64,000 nucleotides of DNA from Clostridium sardiniense (GCF_016907995.1 NZ_JAFBDA010000001.1:248001-312000); one strand, 5' to 3'. Numbered from the stretch's first letter, positions 8,181 through 17,530 are shown. The notes: generated from the letters alone by a model not told the origin. Made by a program: numbers and translations.

Positions 8181-8289
8181 AATAATATCTCCTTTTTATA
8201 TCGTGATATATTACACAATAGGTTATTATATAACTTATTATATAGTGGTAATTATTTATTTTCAAGGTTTTATTGGAAATAATACATAA

Positions 8290-8639
8290 AATTCCCTTTA
8301 GAATATTTATATTATAAAAGGTGTTTAAGTATGTATACACATATAAGCATTATTGTCTAATAGAGACTATTATTATTCAGAATTTAAATATAAAATATAG
8401 GGTAAATAAAATTATAAAATAACAGAAGTAGTGGGCAATTTGTATTATGCTATCAAAAGATACAAATTGTTCATTTTTGATTTATGAAAAAATAAGAATT
8501 TTAATATAACATATATATTAAATAAATAGAAGTATCAGTAAATATTAGAATAAATGAATACTAATATGGGCAAAACCACATGAATAAAAACTAATATTAG
8601 TAAGAAACTAATAGTATACAAAAGAGGGGAGAAATTAAT
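8290..8639. other. Gene-free AT-rich spacer
   Basis: No convincing gene. It holds one terminator-like hairpin at 8434-8476, where GGCAATTTGTAT pairs with ATACAAATTGTTC before TTTTTG, with no gene directly upstream. That leaves a small RNA or a decayed gene as possibilities. Confidence 0.4.
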
Positions 8640-8913
8640 ATTATAGAAAATTTTGATTATAATATGGTTTATTCTACAAGCATTTTAGGAGTCAGCTTTA
8701 TCTTATTAGTTATAATGTATGTTATAAGTGCATATCCACTTTATAAAATGGGTTATAGCAATAATAGTTTTATATAAAATATTTAGTAACTTTGGAGTAG
8801 GTCTTCTTGGAAGTATATTAGGAATAGTATTTTCAGTAATAGGATTTTGGTACTTAGCATTAAGTAGCAGAAAGTTCATTGCAGATATAAATCCAAAATA
8901 TAGAGAAGGATAG
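8640..8913 (+). pseudogene. Frameshifted small membrane protein
   Basis: Two overlapping frames each carry half of a plausible membrane protein. The first (8640-8777) follows AGGGGAG and reads IENFDYNMVYSTSILGVSF then VMYVISAYPLYKMG. The second (8728-8913) continues with VLYKIFSNFGVGLLGS, a further membrane segment and the tail KFIADINPKYREG. The N-terminal part resembles clostridial DUF5684-type membrane proteins. The break suggests a small deletion with a frameshift. The start would be a rare ATT or an internal ATG at 8664. Confidence 0.5.
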
Positions 8914-9072
8914 TTAGTATTTATTTTTAAAAAATTCTGCACTCAAAAATTATGTATGCAGAATTTTAACCTATTTGTAATTAATTTTAATCAGTTTGTA
9001 GAAGAATTATAATTGTAAAAGAATTATAATTAATTTAAAGAAAACGAAGGATAACTAGAGAGGTGATTATAT

Positions 9073-9453
9073 ATGTTAAAAGAACAATTAATAAATGCAT
9101 TATTATGGAATGAAAATGAAGCCGTAGTCAAGAGACTTGAAGAAGAGGCTAGCTTAAATGATATATTTGAAATGGACAATGGAAAAAGAGTTGTAAGAAA
9201 AGAAAATGAAAGCTTAGGAAATTACATAGATAGATGTACAACTCAATTAATGAGTAACTTTTCAAGAGAAAAATACATAATACTTAAAAATCTTTATAAA
9301 AGCTATAATGATTCAGGAGATAGTAATGTAGTAATATATGAATCACTTCCAGTTAAGAAATCAAAAGTAGATTATAAAAAGAACGTAGCTTTAGGTTTAG
9401 GTGCATTAATTGCAGGAGTAGCTGCATTTAAATTATTTAAAAGAAAAAAATAG
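9073..9453 (+). CDS. Unknown protein with C-terminal membrane anchor
   Basis: 126 residues. The N-terminal 90 are soluble and highly charged; the end VALGLGALIAGVAAFKLF followed by KRKK is a tail anchor with a positive stop-transfer. GAGAGGTG precedes the ATG. It stands alone with its own terminator. No family recognised. Confidence 0.7.
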   Translation: MLKEQLINALLWNENEAVVKRLEEEASLNDIFEMDNGKRVVRKENESLGNYIDRCTTQLMSNFSREKYIILKNLYKSYNDSGDSNVVIYESLPVKKSKVDYKKNVALGLGALIAGVAAFKLFKRKK

Positions 9454-9513
9454 ATGTTTAATATTAAAAAGAAATACTAGTTAACATTTAAAATAAATGT
9501 TAGTCCACATATG

Positions 9514-9567
9514 AAAAATAGGGATTTAGATTATCTAATGAGTAGAAATCTAAGTCCCTATTTTTGT
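9514..9567 (+). terminator. Terminator after 126-residue gene
   Basis: AAAAATAGGGA-TTAGATT pairs with AATCTAA-TCCCTATTTTT, followed by GTAG. Confidence 0.85.
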
Positions 9568-9765
9568 AGAATGTTTTAATTAGATTTTGAAAGTATCTAG
9601 GTATAAGTATATTATAATATATTTTTATTGGATAATATAGTAAAAAAGGTTAAATTTGTATATAATATTATTATACTATAAAGATAAGAATTTCATAAAT
9701 TAAATGTTTTATAGAGAAAATCTTATATTCAAATAGAGAGTTTTAAAAATAGAAGGGATATTTTT

Positions 9766-9999
9766 ATGAATAGTAAAGATATTAAATTACTTTATTCTGC
9801 TTTAGGGGCTTTCATGCTTGTATTGTTACAAACTACTGTATTTCAAAATGCTTTAATGTTTTTAAATCTTATTGGCATACCTTATTTAGGTGATATAGCA
9901 TTAGTACTAATTAACATGTTATCTTGTGTAGGTGTTATTATTTTTATAATTTCATCTGTAAAGTTAATTAAGAATAATATTAAATTTAAAAATGAATAA
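9766..9999 (+). CDS. Small two-helix membrane protein
   Basis: 77 residues with two hydrophobic segments (GAFMLVLLQTTVFQ; IALVLINMLSCVGVIIFI) and a lysine-rich tail. AGAAGGGAT precedes the ATG. First of three small membrane genes in the same direction (9766-10911). Function unknown. Confidence 0.6.
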   Translation: MNSKDIKLLYSALGAFMLVLLQTTVFQNALMFLNLIGIPYLGDIALVLINMLSCVGVIIFIISSVKLIKNNIKFKNE

Positions 10000-10121
10000 T
10001 CAATTACTTTAATAAAGAATACTAAAGATTTTAATATATACTACATAAAAATAAATTTAAATAACATTAGAAAAAAGCTAAAGGTGGAGCAGATATTTAT
10101 ATATAAAGGAGGTGTTTAAAT

Positions 10122-10415
10122 TTGGATATAGGTAGAATTATTTTAGCTATAATTGTTATAGCATATTGTACTTATAAGTTAACTAAAAATAATTTAACTA
10201 AAGGAAGAAAAAAATTACATGTATTTTGGATACTTTTATTTATTTATAGTATAACTTCATTTGTATTTATAATAAGACCGGAAAACTATACTGAAATAAT
10301 GAGTATACAATCTTATGGAGCTGTGAGATTTTTAAATGCAACGCTGATAACTTCAGCCGCATTATTAGGAGTTAATATTTTATTTGAGAGTTTTAGAAAA
10401 AAACGAACTGCTTAA
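10122..10415 (+). CDS. Small three-helix membrane protein
   Basis: 97 residues from a TTG start 9 bases after AAAGGAGG. There are three membrane segments, a basic loop (KNNLTKGRKKLH) and a basic end (FRKKRTA). No family recognised. Confidence 0.6.
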   Translation: MDIGRIILAIIVIAYCTYKLTKNNLTKGRKKLHVFWILLFIYSITSFVFIIRPENYTEIMSIQSYGAVRFLNATLITSAALLGVNILFESFRKKRTA

Positions 10416-10590
10416 AATTCTATTAGAATATATTAGTGAAAGTATAAAAAATATTAATATTAGGACTATTAAAATAGCACATGATGATGAAAATCAAGAA
10501 TAGATTTAGAAAGTAGAGAAGGTAATCTTCTTAATTAGTATGTAATAATGAAAATTAAAAGTTGATACAATGTGATGGGGAGGATTTATT

Positions 10591-10911
10591 ATGAGCATAA
10601 TGGTAGGTGTAGCAAATATATTTTTAACTATAATATATTTAATCTATTCAATAATATGTAGTAAAAATAAGAAGTCAGTGCCTATTTATTTTAATTTAGA
10701 TAATTATGAAATTATAGATAAAAAGACTTTCTATCTATATAATTTATTATTTTCATTACTTTCATGTACATTAAGCATTACTATAGGAATATTAATATCA
10801 CTTGAATCCATAGAAATATACTTTATAATACTAGTTCCCCTGTTACTGCATAGTGTTAATTTTATATTTAAGATGATATGTATTAGTAAAAAAATTATAA
10901 GTAAAATATAA
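10591..10911 (+). CDS. Small membrane protein, unknown
   Basis: 106 residues with three hydrophobic segments. GGGGAGG precedes the ATG and a strong terminator follows. The small-protein series 9766-10911 may be remnants of, or accessories to, an envelope function, but nothing shows which. Confidence 0.6.
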   Translation: MSIMVGVANIFLTIIYLIYSIICSKNKKSVPIYFNLDNYEIIDKKTFYLYNLLFSLLSCTLSITIGILISLESIEIYFIILVPLLLHSVNFIFKMICISKKIISKI

Positions 10912-10917
10912 ATTGAC

Positions 10918-10952
10918 AAAAGGTGCTTAATAGAACTTAAGCACCTTTTATC
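10918..10952 (+). terminator. Terminator of the small membrane gene
   Basis: AAAAGGTGCTTAA and TTAAGCACCTTTTA form a near-perfect stem seven bases past the stop codon. Confidence 0.88.
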
Positions 10953-11454
10953 AATAATATCAAATGCAACTTGTATTTTTTATATCAATAAATATAAGGA
11001 TAGGGGGAGCATATATAATAGATTTTAGTGCTATACATAAGTTGAATTCATTTAAATATATGGTGAATAATAAAGGAGAGGGTAGTAAAACAAACCTATT
11101 AAAAGAAAAGTGGTAATACTAAAGAATAAATCAGGAAATTGTTAATAAAATCCCAAATTAAACTCTTTATGGTAATAAATATAGGCATTTGTATTTTAAA
11201 ATGAATAAAATTACAATTAATACACTAAGTGTAAAATGGATGAGGAGATTTTAAAAATAATAACCCCAAAATTTAAATAATATCAATTTAATATAGTATT
11301 AAATAAACTATTATCAAAAAAATATATATGTTAAAATTATGTATAAAATTTTAATACAGTTGAAAAAAACTTAGAAATATTATAAACTTATAATGAATTT
11401 GAATAATATGTTAAATATATATTAAAACAAAAGAGCGAAAATTGGAGGAACATA
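10953..11454. other. 500-base region without a gene
   Basis: No credible reading frame. Isolated ribosome-site-like strings (AGGGGGAG near 11003, AAAGGAGAGG near 11072) are not followed by open frames, which fits decayed small genes. The end holds the promoter space for the lipoprotein-like gene at 11455. Confidence 0.4.
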
Positions 11455-12042
11455 ATGAGGGGGAAAAAGTTAATAATGTGTTTAGCCGCTGTAGTAGCTA
11501 TAGGGGCAGCTGTGGCATGCACATCAAGGAACGAAATTGTTGAATTTACGAAAACTAATAATACTACTAGTAAAAAATCTGATGAAGAAATCAGCACAAA
11601 TAAAGATGTAATATCACAAATAAACATAGAAGATGATTTAGAGGTAGTAGATAAGACTACTACTGATGATGATAATAAGAATTTATCTAATGAGACTAAA
11701 GATGTTGTAAAGCAAATAGAAGAGACAGAAATCTTTGGACAAGTTACGGAGAAACCTGTAATGGATGAAAAGAAAACTAATAAAATAGGTACATATGCAG
11801 AAGTAACTATAAAGGATAAATCAAAATTTACAGATGCGAATTTAATAAAGTTTTATAAAGATACTGTAGAGGATTCAAATTATAAATGGGTAACATTAAG
11901 ATTATCTAGTAAAAAGGGCATAGAATTTACAGGGGAATCATATATATTCAATTACGGAACTTTAGATGATAATGGAAAAGTTATTAATATAGAGGGCAGT
12001 GGAAATATTATGGAAGATAAAATAGAATACCAAAAGAAATAA
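11455..12042 (+). CDS. Secreted or lipid-anchored protein, unknown
   Basis: 195 residues. The N-terminus MRGKKLIMCLAAVVAIGAA runs into VACTS, a weak lipobox, so Cys22 may be lipidated. Then follows an acidic Asn/Thr/Asp-rich linker (about residues 25-95) and a C-terminal globular part (about 100-195) with YAEVTIKDKSKF and YKWVTLRLSSKKG. A GGAGG ribosome site is present. Function unknown; a surface lipoprotein is the safest reading. Confidence 0.7.
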   Translation: MRGKKLIMCLAAVVAIGAAVACTSRNEIVEFTKTNNTTSKKSDEEISTNKDVISQINIEDDLEVVDKTTTDDDNKNLSNETKDVVKQIEETEIFGQVTEKPVMDEKKTNKIGTYAEVTIKDKSKFTDANLIKFYKDTVEDSNYKWVTLRLSSKKGIEFTGESYIFNYGTLDDNGKVINIEGSGNIMEDKIEYQKK

Positions 12043-12095
12043 AGACTTCATAATAAAAGATTAGTATATAATATCAAGCATATTATTCAAATGAG

Positions 12096-12147
12096 AGGAT
12101 TTAAGATAAAAATTGTTATTAAACAAAGTTATCTTAAGTCCTTTTTA
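12096..12147 (+). terminator. Terminator after the lipoprotein-like gene
   Basis: AGGATTTAAGATAA pairs with TTATCTTAA-TCCT, followed by TTTTTATC. Confidence 0.8.
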
Positions 12148-12185
12148 TCTATTCATTTTCTTATTTAATTCTTATAATTCTAAGA

Positions 12186-12491
12186 TTATGCTTTATTAAT
12201 CCATAAATACTTATTTTTTAGAAAGGTTGTATAAATAATAGCAAATAGAATTCTCCATCCTTTCATAGAGTTACCACATTTAAATTTTATTGTCTCATTC
12301 TCTGAAATATCAAAGTCTACTTTATTACTCCTACACCAATCTATTGTTAAATATATTGTGTGATTCCCAGGATCAATATCAATATATTTCGTTTCACCAC
12401 ACTTAATACTGCCACAATAATTTCCATCTATTATGACTTTATAACCTCTTAATTCATCCCTAAATAAATTGTTTCTACTAATTGTTAGCAT
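12186..12491 (-). CDS. Small PEGA-like protein, unknown
   Basis: About 101 residues from the ATG at 12491, which follows AAGGGGGTA; longer in-frame starts lack a ribosome site. The pattern VIIDGNYCGSIKCGETKYID followed by PGNHTIYL is typical of a PEGA-like surface beta-fold. A hydrophobic stretch lies near the end (ILFAIIYTTFL). Its role is unclear. Confidence 0.6.
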   Translation of the reverse strand: MLTISRNNLFRDELRGYKVIIDGNYCGSIKCGETKYIDIDPGNHTIYLTIDWCRSNKVDFDISENETIKFKCGNSMKGWRILFAIIYTTFLKNKYLWINKA

Positions 12492-12585
12492 AATATACCC
12501 CCTTAATATTTTTAGCATTAGTATCTTGTTACATATTAATATTATCGTAAAGTGAAATTGCTACTTAGTGTATATAATGTAAAGC

Positions 12586-12933
12586 TTACATATTACGGTT
12601 ATTTTGATTAAATTTTTTTGGTACATTTTCTATAACAAATCCCATAATTGCACCAACAATAATTGCATTTATTAAAGTCCAAATAGCTCCAAACACAGAA
12701 AAACTAATTGTATAAACAATAGATGGTAGAGAAAGCATTACAGAAATTAATGAACCTTTTAAAAATCCATTTAATTTGAAATTACTACTTGAAATTAATA
12801 AACCAATAATTGTCCAAGTAATAAATGTTGAGACATAAACTGATATATCAATATCAGGTGCAAACAATAAAAATAATATGTTTACCATGCCACCTAATAA
12901 GCCCACAATGATTCCAACTATATAATTTTTCAT
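12586..12933 (-). CDS. Small four-helix membrane protein
   Basis: 115 residues with four hydrophobic segments, including glycine-rich ones (IVGIIVGLLGGMVNILFLLF; AIIVGAIMGFVIENV), and a polar basic tail. GGAGAGTGG precedes the ATG. Function unknown. Confidence 0.65.
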   Translation of the reverse strand: MKNYIVGIIVGLLGGMVNILFLLFAPDIDISVYVSTFITWTIIGLLISSSNFKLNGFLKGSLISVMLSLPSIVYTISFSVFGAIWTLINAIIVGAIMGFVIENVPKKFNQNNRNM

Positions 12934-13124
12934 ATGTAACCACTCTCCTCATTAAATATAGATTGTTTTAAAATCACTTCATTTTAAATTATAACAAATT
13001 TTTCCTGGAGAATGCCTATGCTTTCTAAAAATTTTATTTAAAAACTTTAAAAAATTTTTCTAGTAAATTTAATCTACTGCATATATACAAAATAAGATAA
13101 GAAAAAGAAAGGGGTTAAAGCACT

Positions 13125-13919
13125 ATGCAAAACATATTAATTGGATATTCACAAGAAAAGGCAGTAGAATTTGGGTTAGATTTAAAGGATCTAATAATAC
13201 TTAGGTTTATTTGTACTTTTATAATAAGTAAATCAATATTTAAGAAAAAAATTGATGGACGTGACTTTTATTGGATAAAGACAAGCTACATTATAGAGCA
13301 GCTTCCATTACTTAATATAAAGAGCAAAGATATGATTATGAGAAGAGTAAAGAAATTAGTTGAAAATAAGCTTTTAGATTATAGATTAATGAAAGAAGGA
13401 GGCACATACACACTTTATGCTATAGGAAGTGAGTATGAAAATTTATTCTTTAAAAATGACAAGGATTCTTTGCGCCCAAAAGGAGACGATAAAAATTTAG
13501 GTGGGGGGTCCGAATTTGACGCAGAAGGAGACGATGAAAAATCAGTACCAAAGAATACTAATGCTATAGATACTAAAGAAAAAGATAATAAAAAAATATA
13601 TACAAAAAAGATTTGCAAGGAGATTATAGATTTTCTAAATGAAAAGTTAGATACAAATTATAAAAGCACAACAAAGACTATAGTTAGGTTAATAGAGGGA
13701 AGGCTTGCGGAGGGGTACACTGTAGATGATTTTAAAAAAGTTATTGAGAATAAGAAAAAGTCATGGAAAGGCACTAAGTATGAGGCTTATTTAAGACCAT
13801 CAACTCTCTTTAGGGAGAGTAAATTTGAGGAATATCTCAATGAGAAAGTATATTCAAGGGTAAGTGCACCAGATGAGATATTTAAGGACATGTATAGTGA
13901 ATTTGATTTTGATATTTAG
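13125..13919 (+). CDS. Phage-type replication initiator/organiser
   Basis: 264 residues. The N-terminal part is a winged-helix-like DNA-binding region (residues 1-110, VRRVKKLVENKLLDYRL type). A low-complexity charged linker follows (115-155), then the conserved phage C-terminal domain (Phg_2220_C type) with IIDFLNEKLDTNYKST, EGYTVDDFKKVI and the signature YLRPSTLFRESKFEEYLN. In phages this protein opens or marks the origin and recruits helicase. It is followed by a repeat-rich 330-base spacer and a DnaB-like helicase gene, a classic replication-module order. AAAGGGG precedes the ATG. Confidence 0.82.
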   Translation: MQNILIGYSQEKAVEFGLDLKDLIILRFICTFIISKSIFKKKIDGRDFYWIKTSYIIEQLPLLNIKSKDMIMRRVKKLVENKLLDYRLMKEGGTYTLYAIGSEYENLFFKNDKDSLRPKGDDKNLGGGSEFDAEGDDEKSVPKNTNAIDTKEKDNKKIYTKKICKEIIDFLNEKLDTNYKSTTKTIVRLIEGRLAEGYTVDDFKKVIENKKKSWKGTKYEAYLRPSTLFRESKFEEYLNEKVYSRVSAPDEIFKDMYSEFDFDI

Positions 13920-14247
13920 TGATTTAGCACCATAATTTAGGGCTTATGGGAGAGGTTATGATTTAAGGGAGTTAGTTATTACTTAAGGGGTTGAGTAATT
14001 GGTTTTGGAGTTTAAGAGTTTTACTTAAGTCTTGAAGTAAGTAGTTTTAGGGGTTGAGGTATCTACTTTAGGATCTAAGAGTTTTACTTTAAGGCTTAAG
14101 GTAAGTGGGTTTAGAGTTTGAGGGCTTTGCTTTAAGAGGCAAAGAAATTATTTTTAGAGTTTAAAATTTTATTTTAGTTTTAAAGCAATTAGTTTTAGTC
14201 TCTATGATTTTATTTTAGGATTTAAAAGAAAAGGGGTAAATTAGGGT
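13920..14247. repeat. Imperfect ~42-bp repeats, candidate origin
   Basis: About five degenerate units built on TTTTAGGGTTTAAGAG followed by TTTTACTTTAAG run from about 13980 to 14230, purine-biased on this strand and without any open frame. Their place between a replication initiator gene and a helicase gene is where phage-type origins with iterons are found. Function is inferred from position only. Confidence 0.5.
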
Positions 14248-15534
14248 ATGGAGATAAAAAATATTGAGGCAGAGGTAGAAGTTTTAGGAGCTATGATTTA
14301 TAAAAATAGCATTATACCAAAATGCATTGAAAGTCTAAAAGAAGAGGATTTTTACTTAAATAAGCACAAGAGAATATATAGGGCAATAATCACTCTTTAT
14401 GGGGAGGGGAAGGATATATCCCTTATAACTTTAATCGAGGAGATTTCAAGGAAAGAGCTTGAAAAGTTTGGTGGAGTGAGCTACTTAACTGAACTTATGG
14501 CAACTGGAACAGTTATAAATATTGATTCTTATATAGGAATATTAAAGGACAAAAGCTATAGGAGAAGGCTTATAAAGTGCTTGCATAATGGAATTAGAGA
14601 GCTGCAAGATGAAACCTCAAATTTAAGAAATATTACAAGTAAGATAGAGGTAGAGCTTATGGAGAATTATACTAGTAAGAGAAGTATGCTTAATGAAAAT
14701 CAGCTATTTAGTATAACACTAGATCATATGGAAGAGCGATATGCAAATGGTGGTGGAATAGCAGGAATGAAGACAGGCTTTATAAAGTTTGATAATGCAG
14801 TAAATGGTCTTCAAAAGGGAGAGCTTACTATAATTGGTGGCAGACCTTCTATGGGAAAGACAGCAATGGCACTTAGTATTGCAGAAGGGTTAGCTGATAA
14901 TGGGAATACTGTTGGCATTTTTGAGATGGAGATGAATGAGGAGAGTATTGGAACAAGGAGACTTGCGGCAAAGGCTAATATTAAAGCTGATAAGATTAAA
15001 AAGGCTGTTTTAAGCGATGATGAGTTTTTTAAGATAACTGAAGTATTTAATAAGGTATCAAAGAGAGGCAAGATATTTACAGATTGTACAAGTGGACAAG
15101 ATATATTAAATATAAGAGCTAAATCAACAGCACTAAAGATGGCAGAAGGTTTAGATGCAATTATAATAGATCACTTAGGGCTTATGGATATGGGAAGGAC
15201 AGAAAATAGAACACAAGCTATAGGGGATGTAACTAGAGCACTTAAAATTCTTGCAAAGGAGCTTGATATTAATGTTATACTTTTATGCCAATTATCCAGA
15301 GCAGTAGAGCAAAGATCTTGTAGAAGGCCAAGGCTTTCAGACCTTAGAGAAAGTGGGAATATAGAGCAAGATGCAGACCTTGTAATATTTGTTTATAGAG
15401 ATGCTTATTATGAGAAAAGTAGTGATGAGAAGGACATTATGGAGTGGATTATTTCAAAGCAGAGAAATGGAAGGACAGGAATATTAAAGTTTAGATATTT
15501 AGAGAGTTATCAAAGAATAGAGAATATAGTGTAG
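14248..15534 (+). CDS. dnaB: DnaB-like replicative helicase
   Basis: 428 residues. The N-terminal domain (1-130) has the family start EAEVLGAMIYKNSIIPKCIE. The RecA-like ATPase domain (about 165-428) has Walker A GGRPSMGKTA, Walker B DAIIIDHLGLM, and the late motifs LCQLSRAVEQR and RLSDLRESGNIEQDADLV. It unwinds DNA at the replication fork. Its partner at 13125 and phage-like order suggest a prophage-derived copy, not the main chromosomal dnaB. No other phage genes follow. Confidence 0.88.
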   Translation: MEIKNIEAEVEVLGAMIYKNSIIPKCIESLKEEDFYLNKHKRIYRAIITLYGEGKDISLITLIEEISRKELEKFGGVSYLTELMATGTVINIDSYIGILKDKSYRRRLIKCLHNGIRELQDETSNLRNITSKIEVELMENYTSKRSMLNENQLFSITLDHMEERYANGGGIAGMKTGFIKFDNAVNGLQKGELTIIGGRPSMGKTAMALSIAEGLADNGNTVGIFEMEMNEESIGTRRLAAKANIKADKIKKAVLSDDEFFKITEVFNKVSKRGKIFTDCTSGQDILNIRAKSTALKMAEGLDAIIIDHLGLMDMGRTENRTQAIGDVTRALKILAKELDINVILLCQLSRAVEQRSCRRPRLSDLRESGNIEQDADLVIFVYRDAYYEKSSDEKDIMEWIISKQRNGRTGILKFRYLESYQRIENIV

Positions 15535-15774
15535 CAAAGCATAGAGTATATAGAAAGTATAGATTAGTAAAGTATGTTATAAAAGGTTGAAGTATAGGGT
15601 AGAAAATAGAAAAGACATGAGGATTAAAAAATAATTTCTTAAAGTAAGGAAACATAAGAGAAGAGGGTTTAATTTATATAGGTTAGTGATATAATGCAAT
15701 TAAATACAATATATGGATTGTATTTGTTATGGTTTATAAAAGTCTAAGAGAATAATATGAGGAGGAGAGTATTT

Positions 15775-15891
15775 ATGATGAAACTTATAAGAGAACTAAG
15801 TAATAAGGGTATATTATTTAGAGAAAAAAGAAATAAGGTATTTAGAGATGAAAAGATTATAAAGTTATGGATTATGGGTGAAATGAAATAA
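15775..15891 (+). CDS. 38-residue basic peptide
   Basis: Follows a very strong ribosome site (GAGGAGGAGAG) with tandem ATGs. Strongly basic: KLIRELSNKGILFREKRN and a charged end. A terminator follows after about 20 bases, so it could be a real small gene. No family recognised. Confidence 0.5.
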   Translation: MMKLIRELSNKGILFREKRNKVFRDEKIIKLWIMGEMK

Positions 15892-15912
15892 CAATTATAT
15901 TTATTAGATTTT

Positions 15913-15957
15913 AGATCTGCTATTTTTAAATTTTAAAAAATAGTAGATCTTTTTTTA
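15913..15957 (+). terminator. Terminator after the basic peptide
   Basis: AGATCTGCTATTTTT and AAAAAATAGTAGATCT pair, followed by TTTTTTTAG. Confidence 0.88.
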
Positions 15958-16004
15958 GTTTTTTTGGGCTAGTGCATATATGTAAAGTGAAGGGAGTGAT
16001 AAGT

Positions 16005-16223
16005 ATGATAACAAAAACAATCGACGAGGTAGTTTTAAAAATTACCTACAACAAAGGAAAGGACGATAAGGGTAAGGACATAATTAAATATCAAAGATTT
16101 AAGGATATAAACTTAAATGCAAAAGATGAGGATCTACATGCAGTTGGAGTAGCTTTATCAGAAGTTGTAAACTATCCAGCAGTATCTGTAGAAAGAGAAG
16201 AAGCAAGTCTATTATCAGAATAA
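16005..16223 (+). CDS. DUF1659-family protein
   Basis: 72 residues. The ATG at 16005 follows AAGGGAGTG; the longer frame upstream lacks a ribosome site. The pattern ITKTIDEVVLKITYNKGKD and NLNAKDEDLHAVGVAL fits DUF1659, small proteins of unknown function in spore-forming Firmicutes. It is paired with a DUF2922 gene 126 bases downstream, the usual arrangement. Confidence 0.75.
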   Translation: MITKTIDEVVLKITYNKGKDDKGKDIIKYQRFKDINLNAKDEDLHAVGVALSEVVNYPAVSVEREEASLLSE

Positions 16224-16349
16224 TTAAAGTTATTTTGATTCTATCCTTAGAATTTAATATAGTTTACTTTTATAGAAATTATGTTAAGTCTTTTAAGGAT
16301 AGAGGCTAGATTAAAATTAAAATATTAAAAGATTAGGGGGAGAAGGAAT

Positions 16350-16571
16350 ATGATACAAAAGTCATTAGTCATGAGTTTTAAGAATGAATTAGAAAAGAAG
16401 GTTAACATTACAGTTAAGGATGTAAAGGAAAGTTTAGATAATACAGCTGTTAATGACCTAATGGATTTAATTATTTCAAAGGGTGTTTTTGAAACATCAG
16501 GTGGTGCTCTAGTTCAAAAGTTAGATGCTGAAATAATTACTAAAGAAACTACTGATATAGAAATAGTGTAG
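16350..16571 (+). CDS. DUF2922-family protein
   Basis: 73 residues with SLVMSFKNELEKKVNITVKD and VNDLMDLIISKGVFETSGG, typical of DUF2922. AGGGGGAGAAGG precedes the ATG and a terminator follows. Partner of the DUF1659 gene; both proteins are small, soluble and of unknown role. Confidence 0.75.
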   Translation: MIQKSLVMSFKNELEKKVNITVKDVKESLDNTAVNDLMDLIISKGVFETSGGALVQKLDAEIITKETTDIEIV

Positions 16572-16645
16572 TAAATTATAAGTAATAGTATAAAATCTCT
16601 TACAGATAAATAAACTTTTTTATAACAAGTAATATTTTCTCAAAT

Positions 16646-16800
16646 AAATTTACTCAGAGGGCTAGTCTTTAGACTAGCTCTTTATTAAAATAAATTTATT
16701 TAGGTCAATTTATTTTAATAATAAGGCTATGTTTTAAATTGGTATTTATAGATAGTCATAGCTTAAATTTAGGCTGTAGCACTAAATAAATTGAATTCTG
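16646..16800 (+). repeat. Direct repeat, left copy
   Basis: About 150 bases that reappear, diverged, at 24827-24950 in the same direction: TTACTCAGAG-GCTAGTCTTTA, TATGTTTTAAATT, TAGTTATAGCTTAAAT and CACTAAATAA match in order. This copy contains the full DUF2922 terminator (16657-16686: GAGGGCTAGTCT and AGACTAGCTC, then TTTATT). Both copies lie next to a leftward CPBP-family gene. Confidence 0.7.
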
Positions 16801-16832
16801 TAATGGAAAAATATTAAGAATATAATTTATTT

Positions 16833-16870
16833 ATAAGCCACACACTTAATTTTATTAAGAGTGTGGCTTA
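16833..16870. terminator. Bidirectional terminator
   Basis: TAAGCCACAC-CTTAAT pairs with ATTAAG-GTGTGGCTTA. It lies between converging genes. Confidence 0.75.
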
Positions 16871-16955
16871 AATGTTTTAAGGCTTATTATATACGACTTA
16901 TGAGAATAATATAAAAAAATATATTAATCACTTTCTTTTTATTTAAATTAAGTTT

Positions 16956-17444
16956 TTACATTATAAATTTAATTACTAGCAAAGGAATTAAATTGAATAT
17001 AGAATGTATAAATGTTAATCTTATTAATGGATTTTTTTTATATTTATCATATAATATAAATATATATGCAAAAAATATAGCATCAGGTAATACTGAAAAT
17101 ATATATTTTAATGAATAATTATGAAAAAATGAAAATATTAATACAGATAATATGAATCCAACTATATAATTTTTAAATAAATTTTTGCATATTTTTACAA
17201 TTGAGAATTGGAAAATAAATGTTTCAAGAAAAGGACCAATAGAAATGATATATATTTGTAAGAAGATAGAATTTGATATTATAGAGGTTGGGGAATTAAA
17301 GTTATTTACATATGCATTTTCAAAGAGTAAGTTTGGTAATAGACTAAAGAGAAAATTTAATATACCTAATAATATAGTTATTATTATAAAGTTATGTATT
17401 TTTAAATTCAAAAAAAATTTATCTAGTTTTTTTATTATGTCCAT
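16956..17444 (-). CDS. CPBP-family membrane protein, likely immunity
   Basis: 162 residues with five or six membrane segments. The conserved positions of the CPBP (CAAX protease and bacteriocin-processing) family are recognisable: GPFLETFIFQF, FSFFHNYS and HSIFN. The canonical EExxxR is reduced to ExxxxQ, so catalysis is uncertain. Family members next to bacteriocin genes commonly give self-immunity. It lies just downstream of two peptide genes, behind a strong hairpin. A related protein is at 25138-25650. Confidence 0.72.
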   Translation of the reverse strand: MDIIKKLDKFFLNLKIHNFIIITILLGILNFLFSLLPNLLFENAYVNNFNSPTSIISNSIFLQIYIISIGPFLETFIFQFSIVKICKNLFKNYIVGFILSVLIFSFFHNYSLKYIFSVLPDAIFFAYIFILYDKYKKNPLIRLTFIHSIFNLIPLLVIKFIM

Positions 17445-17468
17445 TTTATCCCCTTTTTAATAGTATTT

Positions 17469-17515
17469 GACTATAAATTCCAAAGAACATTAAAAGTTCT
17501 TTGGAATTTATAGTC
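17469..17515. terminator. Perfect 20-bp hairpin
   Basis: GACTATAAATTCCAAAGAAC (17469-17488) and its exact complement (17496-17515) surround a 7-base loop. It separates the bacteriocin peptide genes from the CPBP gene; a terminator or partial attenuator of the leftward transcript is likely. Confidence 0.75.
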
Positions 17516-17530
17516 ATTTATAATTTATAG

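Noticed and set aside
8706-8942. Leftward frame opposite the small membrane gene
   Set aside because: The plus-strand fragments have membrane-protein pattern and a ribosome site; the minus frame has neither.
13980-14240. Repeat-rich spacer considered as a CRISPR or coding repeat protein
   Set aside because: Repeats are degenerate and contiguous, and stops occur in all frames.
17185-17460. Rightward frame over the CPBP gene
   Set aside because: The minus strand carries the family motifs and a ribosome site; this frame is a shadow.
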